Positions 22,568 to 33,664 of a stretch of 64,000 bases of DNA are shown piece by piece (the stretch's first letter is position 1; each line of letters begins with the position of its first letter). Both the position numbers and the translations under genes were made by a program. Source of the stretch: Limanda limanda (taxonomy: Eukaryota; Chordata; Actinopteri; Pleuronectiformes; Pleuronectidae); assembly GCF_963576545.1 (NCBI RefSeq), contig NC_083649.1, positions 2,170,406-2,234,405 of the forward strand, written 5' to 3'. The notes under the pieces were generated by a model, which made no database searches, had not been told where the DNA came from, and saw only the letters and a list, made by a program, of their open reading frames with translations.

Positions 22568-25352
22568 AATAGAAAAGCACTTTCTATTATAACATGATCA
22601 TAAAGGTGAGCTAATTAAGTTGCTAACGCTGCTAACGATAATAACTTCATGTCAAACACTATAAATACAAGTCAGTGTTGATTTATAATGAGAAAACCGG
22701 ACTATTTTTCTTGTAAGGGTCGATAAGTACGTTTTTGATATCGCTACATAACTAATGTTTACATCAGCAGCTGTAATTTGAGGGCAAATAATAATCATTT
22801 CTTAACACAAAGCACCTTTAAGAACATGAATAAACTTTTTCTTCTCTCTCTGACGTTTGTATTTATGTCTTTTCAACGCAACTTTTACATAAACCTGCTC
22901 AATCTCCCTCCATTAAACCGTCTGAAGCTCTTCACCTCCTCTCACTGATTCAACCCAAACATGTCTGCTCTCTCTCTCTCTCTCTCCCTCCACTCGGCTG
23001 TAACTCGCCCGTCGCTCCACCCGTCTCCTCCCTCAGACGCTTGTTTAAAGATCTGTCAGTTATCTACTCTTCTGTCTGGCCTCCCCTGTGCCTCTTCCTC
23101 CACCACATCCATTAGCAGCCTCCTCTTCTCTTCTCTTCACCACCGGCCTATTAGGGATTTCCCCTTTTATTTATGGATTAATACATCATCCAGCCCGAGG
23201 ACCAGCGGAGACTTCACCCCGGTGTCTGCGTCCCGTCGGCTTACTTTAGATTCAGGACCTGTCCTCGTCCATTAAGGAACCGTATTATTCTCCTTTTATA
23301 TTTTTTTGTTCTAGCGTTTTCCCAGCGTCTCACGTGGGATCGAAAAAACAAAGACTCGGAATCAAATGAATGTTTTAATTTGAAGTGAGGAGACATCTGC
23401 AGCTTAACCTGCTCCCGAGCAAATAAAAGGATTCTTCACCTTCTTCAAGTATAAAACTAAAAGAAAGTGCTTTTCTTCTTATCAAAGCGCTGGGAAACTG
23501 CTGGATGTAGCATCAAAGCTCCGAGCACCCCCCACCCCCCCCCCCCACTAACCTACAAACATCAGCCTCACCGCAAACAAGCCGGCAGAGAGAACGGGAT
23601 GAGTGTGGCAGCGGAGAGACGGAGGACGAGGAAGAAAGTGGAGCTTTGTGTGAGGAGCTTTCAGAGGCTTTCTCCTCCCTCGCCGTGTGGAGGAGAGGAA
23701 TTTGCATTCTCTAAATTGCTCCCCCGACCCCCCCCGACTCTCGGGCCTCACACGTTCGCCCACAGCTCGCTCACGCTCACATGCTTCAGCTGATTGACTG
23801 ATTCTCTCTCTCCTCCATCCGAGACGCTCGACAGCAAACAGAGCCAACATGTAAATAAATAAACACAACAAGCAGTCAGAAATTATTCAGACCCTTCACT
23901 TGCTTTTCACATTTTCCTCGTGTTGCAGCTTTATGCTAAACTAAATGATTTCCAGAAGAACGACCACATCTGAGCATCACGTTTGGGAGAGAAACAGTTC
24001 AGTTCTTCTGCGTGTTTCCTGTTTCCTTCACGGAGAAGAAGCTTCAGGCTGGAGACTCTTTCCAGGTTCTTCTCCCTCATTGGATCAGTTCTCCTGCTCA
24101 ACCAGTTCCAGTCCTGGTTATTCCAAACTCCTCGAGGACTAAAACCCAGCAGAGCTCACAGACCAAAGGCCCAACGGCCCCTTAAATTCCGTCAAGCTGA
24201 TTCAAATACACACTCACGGACATTAGAGCCCAGATTCTGATCAATTCCTTCTGAGGGAAAGTTCCTTGATCCACCTTTTTATCTGGATCCACTACAAAAT
24301 TCGATGGACTTCTCGTTTACCTACGTTTCACCAACTTTCATAGATCTGTTCAGGAGTTTTTTATCCTTCCAAAGAGCTTTGGCTGCAGCTGGAGAATGTT
24401 GGTCGACTCCAAACAAGGTGTCGACACATCTCAGAAAGGATCAAGAGAATTGAGACGTACATGAGCTTGATTACAAATGTCAGCATAAAGGGTTTGGATA
24501 ATAATTTTAACGCAGTTTTCACTTTGTACATTGAATAAACTCTCTGAAAACTGACGTCCTGCAGGAGATGTTTGCATAATCCTGTTTAAATCAATCTAAA
24601 ATATAAACTATAATGGTTAAAACATTCATTCTCTTCAGAGCTCAGGCCTTCGTCTTCCACCGGGTCAAACTTTACATTCAGGATGATGTCATCACATCTC
24701 GTGTGAAAAATGTTGTTTACATGATCCTGTTTAAATCAATCACAAATAAAAACTACAGAAGTTAATATTATTATACACATTATTTTATCAACGTAGACGA
24801 GGGAGTTATATTTCAAACTGTAGCAAAGGCTGATATATACCTGGACACTTCCTGAATGCACAGCGCATATAAATATCAATTTAAGAATATAAATGTTAAC
24901 TAGGTCTCTTTGGAGGAAGCAGCAGCACAAGAAGAAGAAGAAGAAGCTGAACAGGCTCTGAACTAGAACACTTCAACAGATAATAACTGGACAGGCAGGA
25001 TTTATTACACTAGACACTGGTAACTTGGTGTATTCTGGAAAGATAAGGACAAATAAATTGCTTCACTTCAGTATCAGTGCACAACTCTCAGGACTGTGGA
25101 GTAGAAAGGTGCAGAGTTAATATCCAGTATTTAGAGATAATGTACAAGTCCGACCTCCGAGTTCTGCATCGGACTGTTCGCTGATCTGATCCGATGTCGT
25201 ACAAGAACACGATGGGTCGGGACTTCAGAAATTTTACTCGATCTTACATAAAGATCAGATTTTTGTGTCGTTGAAATCTTTGGGAAATTAATTCTCCACT
25301 TTGTTGAATTAGAACGAGAAGGACGACATGACAGCCCAGTACAAATGGAGCC
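22568..25352. other. no gene seen; simple repeats and a decayed repeat
   Basis: Includes a TC array at 22970-22990 and a C-rich run near 23527-23548. The stretch 24195-24375 contains TTATCTGGATCCACTACAAA and TTCACCAACTTTCATAGATC, which resemble a common fish interspersed repeat in decayed form. No gene recognised. Confidence 0.5.
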
Positions 25353-25440
25353 AAATCATCTTGATCACCCCCTGGTGGCTGGCTGCAGTATGGGTTATAA
25401 ACCCCACCTCCCCAATGTTAGTGTAGTGGACATGGAATCA
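25353..25440 (+). repeat. dispersed repeat with CTCF-like core, copy 3
   Basis: Shares CATCTTGATC.CCCCCTGGTG, GGCTGGCTGCAGTATG, TTATAAACCCC and CAATGTTAG with copies 1 and 2. The minus strand of 25366-25380 reads AGCCACCAGGGGGTG, again close to a CTCF core. Confidence 0.78.
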
Positions 25441-26501
25441 AGGTTTGGACCGAATGTCGTGAAATAACCGACACACATTCATGGTGATTCCGAGTGATTT
25501 AGGTGATAATCTCTCTGGCGCCATCAGCAGGTTGACATTGGTGGTTCAGCCCATAATAGATGTCAGTTTACAAGAACGACCTTATGAAGTTTTCTATCAG
25601 CTCTTGAAGTATTTCCCTCAAACTCAGGTCGACAGCTGCAGTATGTGTAATAACATAATGATAAGTACTGAACAATTACAATTACAAATTCTGGTATTTT
25701 CCATTTGATTGAACTTTATATTTCTACATCTCAGAGGAAAATATTATACTTTTCACATACAACTTTTCATGTCGGGTGAAAATTTCAATCTTTTTATGAG
25801 TCGAGATAATAATCTAAACTTCTTATGCAAGATAAAGTTTTTAAAAACTCGTTCTGATGATCTGGAAAATGCATCGTCTCAAAGCTTTTAAGTTGTAGAT
25901 GTGTGGTTGTGTGAGTGTGAAGCTACAGATGATTTCATGGAGATGTGTAGATAAAACTTCCTCGACTTACTACAGTCGTCTATAGAAAGTAGTTAAAACT
26001 CGCTCGAGCTGAAAATGTCTACAGCCGTAAAATGCATCATATACGTTAATGCAGCAGGAACAGGAATCCAAAAACATCCTGTGAGGCAGTAAAACACCGA
26101 CTGACACCATTTTACTGCAAAGTGAGGGTTGTACTTTTATTTTTTAAGTTAGTTTTTGAATAGAGTAAATAAAATATGTATATTTACACTAAAATTTGAT
26201 TAAAATATTGCTACAACAACAAATACCAGGCCCCTGTCATCCAAAAGACGAACACTACTTCATTAATATCCAGCTCTGGGGTTGCTTACTGAAGTAGAAG
26301 TATCAGTACTTCTACTTCAGTAAAGTATCTGAATACTTCATACTCTGACTCTTGTTGTGAGATCATTTAACCGCTTCCATCTTTTTCATGTTTAATTCAT
26401 CAAATTAGATCATTTCTGCAGCGGAGAAACGCTTGAATAACAAATAACCAATCTGTCTGTTATTCTGTCAGCGTGTAAATCCATGTCTCCCACTGTCTGT
26501 G
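25441..26501. other. no gene seen
   Basis: AT-rich sequence. An open frame at 25481-25708 is not recognised. Confidence 0.55.
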
Positions 26502-26533
26502 TGTGTTTATGTGTGTGTGTCTGTGTGTGTGTG
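26502..26533. repeat. (TG)n microsatellite
   Basis: Short TG array with one TC interruption. Confidence 0.9.
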
Positions 26534-26907
26534 TCTGATTGGACGTTGGACACTCCACTCTCTGTTTTGTGTGTCCATCATTCAAGCTTCTGTCAGTTTC
26601 CTGCTCCGTCCGTCTGTCTGTCCCTTCAGCTGCGTCCCAGTCTGATACATAATGAATGTTATTGTTGTTTGGCCTCTTGTCCATGTGTCTGAATCACTCC
26701 CAGCATGCTTCACTGTAGGAATGAAAACAGCCAATTACAGCCCTGGGCTGGAGCTTCAGAGCCGAGCGCAGCCAGACGTGGTTGAATATGTATCACGAAA
26801 AATAAAGGTTTGTCAATATGAACATTAATTTACCTCGTAAGAACGGGTACAACCTGTTAATGTACCGTGACGACGCCCACTTTCACCTGAAGCAAACATA
26901 GTTCAAA
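26534..26907. other. no gene seen
   Basis: Single-copy spacer before the 16-bp array. Confidence 0.5.
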
Positions 26908-29900
26908 CACCAAGAAACTAAATCCCCAAGAAACTTAATCACCACGTAACTAAATCACCACGTAACTAAATCACCATGTAACTTAATCACATAACAATTA
27001 AATCAACAAGCAACTAAATCACCAAGCAACTAAATCACCACGTAACTAAATCACCACGTAACTAAATCACCAAGTAACTAAATCACCATGTTACTAAATC
27101 ACCATGTAACTAAATCACCACGTAACTAAATCACCATGTAACTAAATCACCAAGCAACTAAATCACCAAGCAACTAAATCACCATGTAACTAAATCACCA
27201 TGTAACTAAATCACCAAGCAACTAAATCACCAAGCAACTAAATCACCATGTAAATAAATCACCATGTAACTAAATCACCAAGCAACTAATTAACCGTGTA
27301 ACTAAATCACCATGTAACTAAATCACCATGTAACTAAATCACCATGTAACTAAATCACATAGCAACTAAATCACATAGTAACTAAATCACCATGTAACTA
27401 AATCACATAGCAACTAAATCACCAAGCAACTAAATCACCAAGCAACTAAATCACCATGTAACTTAATCACCATGTAACTAAATAACCACGTAACTAAATC
27501 ACCATGTAACTAAATCACCATGTAACTTAATCACATAACAATTAAATCAACAAGCAACTAAATCACCACGCAACTAAATCACCACGTAACTAAATCACCA
27601 CGTAACTAAATCACCATGTAACTTAATCACATAACAATTAAATCAACAAGCAACTAAATCACCACGCAACTAAATCACCACGTAACTAAATCACCACGTA
27701 ACTAAATCACCACGTAACTAAATCACCATGTAACTAAATCAACACGTAACTAAATCACCAAGCAACTAAATCACCAAGTAACTAAATCACCACGTAACTA
27801 AATCAACACGTAACTAAATCACCACGTAACTAAATCACCATGTAACTAAATCACCAAGCAACTAAATCACCACATAACTAAATCACCAAGCAACTAAATC
27901 ACCATGTAACTAAATCACCACGTAACTAAATCACCACGTAACTAAATCACCATGTAACTAAATCACCATGTTACTAAATCCCCAAGAAACTAAATCACCA
28001 CGCAACTAAATCACCACGTAACTAAATCACCACGTAACTAAATCACCACGTAACTAAATCACCATGTAACTAAATCACCACGTAACTAAATCACCAAGCA
28101 ACTAAATCACCAAGTAACTAAATCACCACGTAACTAAATCAACACGTAACTAAATCACCACGTAACTAAATCACCATGTAACTAAATCACCAAGCAACTA
28201 AATCACCACATAACTAAATCACCAAGCAACTAAATCACCATGTAACTAAATCACCACGTAACTAAATCACCACGTAACTAAATCACCAAGTAACTAAATC
28301 ACCATGTTACTAAATCCCCAAGAAACTTAATCACCAAGCAACTAAATCACCACGTAACTAAATCACCACGTAACTAAATCACCAAGCACATAAATCATCA
28401 CGTAACTAAATCACCAAGCTAATAAATCATCACGTAACTAAATCACCAAGCAACTAAATCACCACGTAACTAAATCACCACGTAACTAAATCACCAAGCA
28501 ACTAAATCACCACGTAACTAAATCACCACGTAACTAAATCACCAAGCAACTAATTAACCGTGTAACTAAATCACCATGTAACTAAATCACCATGTAACTA
28601 AATCACCATGTAACTAAATCACATAGCAACTAAATCACATAGTAACTAAATCACCATGTAACTAAATCACATAGCAACTAAATCACCAAGCAACTAAATC
28701 ACCAAGCAACTAAATCACAAAGCAAATAAATAACCACGTAACTAAATCACCACGCAACTAAATCACCACGTAACTAAATCACCACGTAACTAAATCACCA
28801 CGTAACTAAATCACCATGTAACTAAATCACCACGTAACTAAATCACCAAGCAACTAAATCACCAAGTAACTAAATCACCACGTAACTAAATCAACACGTA
28901 ACTAAATCACCACGTAACTAAATCACCATGTAACTAAATCACCAAGCAACTAAATCACCACATAACTAAATCACCAAGCAACTAAATCACCATGTAACTA
29001 AATCACCACGTAACTAAATCACCACGTAACTAAATCACCAAGTAACTAAATCACCATGTTACTAAATCCCCAAGAAACTTAATCACCAAGCAACTAAATC
29101 ACCACGTAACTAAATCACCACGTAACTAAATCACCAAGCACATAAATCATCACGTAACTAAATCACCAAGCTAATAAATCATCACGTAACTAAATCACCA
29201 AGCAACTAAATCACCACGTAACTAAATCACCACGTAACTAAATCACCAAGCAACTAAATCACCATGCAACTAAATCAACAAGCAACTAAATCACCATGTT
29301 ACTAAATCACCACGTAACTAAATCACCACGTAACTAAATCACCAAGTAACTAAATCACCATGTTACTAAATCCCCAAGAAACTTAATCACCAAGCAACTA
29401 AATCACCACGTAACTAAATCACCACGTAACTAAATCACAAAGCAAATAAATCATCACGTAACTAAATCACCAAGCAACTAAATCACCATGCAACTAAATC
29501 AACAAGCAACTAAATCACCATGTTACTAAATCACCACGTAACTAAATCACCACGTAACTAAATCACCATGTAACTAAATCACCAAGCAACTAAATCACCA
29601 CGTAACTAAATCACCACGTAACTAAATCACAAAGCAAATAAATCATCACGTAACTAAATCACCAAGCAACTAAATCACCATGCAACTAAATCAACAAGCA
29701 ACTAAATCACCATGTTAATAAATCACCATGTAACTAAATCACCACGTAACTAAATCACCACGTAACTAAATCACCAAGTAACTAAATCACCATGTTACTA
29801 AATCCCCAAGAAACTTAATCACCACGCAACTAAATCACCACATAACTAAATCACCACGTAACTAAATCACCACATAACTAAATCACCACGTAACTAAATC

Positions 29901-29919
29901 ACCACGTAACTAAATCACT
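26908..29919. repeat. 3-kb tandem array of a 16-bp unit
   Basis: About 188 copies of ACTAAATCACCACGTA, with recurring variants at the last positions (ATGTA, AAGCA, ACGCA, ATGTT) and rarer ones (ACATAGCA, CCCCAAGAA). Rare variants recur at a fixed 752-bp (47-unit) distance: the TGTTACTAAATCCCCAAG word at 28304 and 29056, and the AAGCACATAAATCATC word at 28381 and 29133. The array therefore has a higher-order structure from duplication of blocks. It has stops in all useful frames and no CRISPR-like spacers. Confidence 0.97.
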
Positions 29920-30540
29920 AATATGAATATATAAATTAACAGAAATAAGCGTTATAAACTGGATTTAAATGTTTTTTGACATTCAAATCCAAACTAGAAT
30001 CATAAATGTTTTTGTTTTAAATATGACGACGTTATAAAGATTCCTATGATGCACATTACAGATTTTAATTGTTTTTTAAGAAGCACCTAGTGACAGATTC
30101 AGCTTCTGCTCCAGATGAAGTTGATCAGTTTTCTCTCTTCTCACTCCGTTCTGCTGACTCAGCTGAAAACACCTGATTGAGTCTCTCACTCTTTGTTTTT
30201 CCTCCCCATCGTTTCACCGTTAACGAGTCGTTTAGAAAATCAACACAACACAAGCGTCTACGATTCTCCTGAAGGGAAACAAAACCAGAACCCAGACTTT
30301 CTCACCAGTTTCCCTCCTTTCAAAACTTTTATAATCATATTGATTTATTCATCAGCCTGTATTATTAACAGTGGATATATAATAAATGAAAGTTTCCTCC
30401 TCTTCTTCCTCTTGGCCAGGAGGCACGTCGCTCTGTATCTGAGGAAGTGAGCTCGGCTGAATCACAGCGATCTGAAATCACTATCCACCAATCAACCTGT
30501 CACTCACCTCCAGCTGAGCATGTTCCTACACCCAGTTCCA
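29920..30540. other. no gene seen
   Basis: AT-rich flank of the array, then single-copy sequence. Confidence 0.55.
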
Positions 30541-31510
30541 TGCCTCCTTCCTTATTCCTTATATCCTCCCTTCCTTTCTATTTCCTCCTTCCATCCTTCT
30601 TAGCGTCATTTCTTCATCTTTTACTTATTTCCATCCTTACATTTCCATTTCCTTGTCCTTTTTTCCTCCCGGCCATATTTCTTTATTTCCTTTCTTCCTT
30701 TCCTCAGTTCCCTGCTCCCATTTTTTCTCATCTTCTTCCCTCCTTCCTTCTTTCCTTCCTTCCTTCGCAAAACATTTCCTTAATTCCTTCCTTCCTTGCT
30801 TCCAATTATTTCTATGTTTATTCTCTTCCTTGTTATATAACTTCCTTCTACATTTCCTTCCACGTCCACATCCTGCCAAATTTCCCTCCTTCCCTTGTTA
30901 TTTCCATCTTTAGTTCATCCCTTGTTTCATTCCTTCCTTAATTCCTCATTTCCTTCCTTACTTCCCTGTGCCATTTCTTCCTTATTTGCTTCTATTTCCT
31001 TCCTTCCTTATTCCTTTATATCCTCCCTTCCTTTCTATTTCCTCCTTCCATCCTTCTTAGCGTCATTTCTTCATCTTTTACTTATTTCCATCCTTCCATT
31101 TCCATTTCCTTGTCCTTTTTTCCTCCCGGCCATATTTCTTTATTTCCTTTCTTCCTTTCCTCAGTTCCCTGCTCCCATTTTTTCTCATCTTCTTCCCTCC
31201 TTCCTTCTTTCCTTCCTTCCTTCGCAAAACATTTCCTTAATTCCTTCCTTCCTTGCTTCCAATTATTTCTATGTTTCTTCTCTTCCTTGTTATATAACTT
31301 CCTTCTACATTTCCTTCCACGTCCACATCCTGCCAAATTTCCCTCCTTCCCTCGTTATTTCCATCTTTAGTTCATCCCTTGTTTCATTCCTGCCTTCACT
31401 CTTTCTGTCTTCATCCCTCATTACCTTCCTTCCTTAATTCCTCATTTCCTTCCTTATTTCCCTGTGCCATTTCTTCCTTATTTGCTTCTATTTCCTTCCT
31501 CCATTACGCC
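30541..31510. repeat. duplicated TTCC-rich pyrimidine tract
   Basis: A pyrimidine-rich stretch based on TTCC/TTCCT, in which a block of about 457 bp is present twice (for example ATATCCTCCC at 30561 and 31018; GGCCATATTTCTTTATTTCC in both). The second copy has an extra insertion of about 38 bp. The copies are nearly identical, so the duplication looks recent. Open frames here are low complexity. Confidence 0.93.
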
Positions 31511-32209
31511 CTTATATCCTTCCTTGTTTTCTTTTTATTTCCTTCCCTGGTTACATCCTTCCTTGTTTTATTCCCTCCCTCTGAGTCATTCACCTTCAGC
31601 TTCCTCCATCCCTGTGATTTATAAATATATTTTAAATTGGAGGAAATAGCTTTTATCTTTATCGCAGTCTCAATAAAAACTATTCTCATCCATTCTCACA
31701 GACCCTCGGCTGTGCAGCTGAACGCCGGCCGAGTCCCGTCGTGGTGAAGTCTCTGCTCGTGCATCTTTAACGAGGACCAGTGGCCTTTTGTCTGGATTCA
31801 CAGTTTGAGCTGAAATAGTGAGTAAGTCATCATAATAAGGTTTATTAAGGTCCAGAGGGCAAACCCCCCCCCCCATCGTGTGGAGGATCTCTGAAAACAC
31901 TCGGAACCAAAAGAGTTTCGGCTCAACTCAGCTGCAACAAATGTGCATTTAGCTTAAATATGGGACCAGACGCCATTAAACTCTCATCAGCTGCGGATCT
32001 GTGATGAGCTCAGAGACATTTCACTGCTGCAGGATGAAGCTGGAGAAGAGGAAACACCTCCGAGGAATAAAGAAAACCGTCATCAGGACGTTTCCTCACG
32101 GCGCCAACGTCTGGAACAAATGAATGAATTTCACCCTTTTTTTAATCAACGTGATTCAAACCGTTTGCTTTTCCATGGACTAGATCCACATCCTCACATC
32201 CCTGTTCAC
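31511..32209. other. no gene seen
   Basis: End of the pyrimidine tract followed by single-copy sequence; C run at 31866-31874. Confidence 0.5.
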
Positions 32210-32285
32210 TTCAGGTTTCTAACACTCAGGATGAAGAAGAGGAGCGGTACACGTAGAAGACGAAGACGTCAACTTGGAATCTCCT
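32210..32285 (+). repeat. dispersed repeat, plus-strand copy
   Basis: Reverse-complement partner of 13645-13735, with CAGGATGAAGAAGAGGAGC and GAAGACGAAGACGTCAACTT. The last 23 bases are also found at 56839-56861. Confidence 0.65.
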
Positions 32286-33627
32286 GCTGCTTCTTCAGAT
32301 GTGTAACAAACTCCAGAAAATAAACGGACACAACTTTCTGGAGTTTGTGGCTGAAAATCATCTTTCAATCTAACTTCAGACCAGATGTGGATTTCTTCAC
32401 CTCTACGAGACGTCTGGTCAATCGATCAATCAATCACATATTATTAGTAAAGCTCATATTCACAAATCATAATCCGAACAAGGAGTGACTTCCTCTGCTC
32501 TTCACCATCAACAAGAGTGAAACTATGAAACAAATCTATTTCCAGGGGAAATGGAGAAACCTCTGAGTCACCAGAGCCACATGATTCTCACCCTGAAGGA
32601 CAAACCTGTTCAGTGCAGAGTTGTTCTCATGGAGTCGGACTAACAGGTTGAGTTCTCCAGAGTCTGAGAGCGTGGGGGGGGGGGTTTGACGAGTGGGAGC
32701 AGAGATCTGAATGAGACGAGACGAGCCGGCAGGTTAACGATGGCTGCGCCTCCTCCTCCCGGCCCCGACCATCTGCTGAGCGTGTAACGGAAGCTGCTCC
32801 TGCTCCTGCAGATGAAGCTGCTGAGGAGGTTGGAGGTAATTTGACGGCACGGTGGCCAAGAGGCAGGAATCTGCTGGAGGAGGCTGATTGGCTGTGAGTG
32901 TGTGTGTCTGCGCTCGGTACAGTGCGGCGCTGGTTTACAGATAATTAAGATTTAGGAGCTCCAGGTGACAGTGATGCTAACAGGGAGGATGTTTCCTCCT
33001 CTTTACTCCTCCAGCTTCCAGCCTGACAGACGGAAGGTCTGATGGATCCTGGGACGCCGAGCGGTGACACGACCACGGAGTCGTAAACTCAGAGTTCAGC
33101 CGAGGAACCGGTTCCTTCAGAGTTACTGAACGTGTTAACTTCCTCCAACTGTTTTTCTGACGTGTCTCCTGAAACTGAAGCTGAGGACAGAGAAGCTTTG
33201 GATTTCAAATTCAGATAAATGCTCATATTTTCTGCATTGTTCAATCTAGAGCAGTGGTTCTCAAATGGGTTCACTCGTTTTAAATATATTTAAAATTAGC
33301 ATCCATTCAAAAATCCTTTAAAAATTGTTATTAATTAAATATTCAATAAAATATAAGTGTAAGTTCATGAACTGAATTGTATATTCAGTAGGCTATTCAA
33401 TTTCATTATCCTAAAAACCCAGAGTCTGACCTGAAACTGAAGCTGAGGACAGAGAAGTTTTGGATTTAAAATTCAGATAAATGCTCATGATTTCTCCTGC
33501 CTTGTTCACTCTGGAGGTTTTAATATTAAACTTAAACATAAATTAGACAGTGATATAAAAAAACTCAACCTGTGCATCTCCCACACAGCACTGCATTAAT
33601 CTGTAAATTGTTTTGTTGGGTGAGAAA

Positions 33628-33630
<3 letters not shown>
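32286..33630. other. no gene seen; small local duplication
   Basis: The words CTGAAACTGAAGCTGAGGAC and ATTCAGATAAATGCTCAT occur twice, at about 33169-33225 and 33430-33485, so a roughly 100-bp stretch was duplicated 260 bp apart. At 32420-32480 lies a decayed match to the 44281 repeat (CATATTCACAAATCATAAT). A G10 run is at 32673-32682. Confidence 0.5.

Positions 33631-33662
<32 letters not shown>
33631..33662. repeat. (TA)n microsatellite
   Basis: About 15 TA units, self-complementary. Confidence 0.95.

Positions 33663-33664
<2 letters not shown>

Noticed and set aside
26908..29919. CRISPR-like array
   Set aside because: Units are directly contiguous with no unique spacers, the genome is vertebrate and no cas genes exist.
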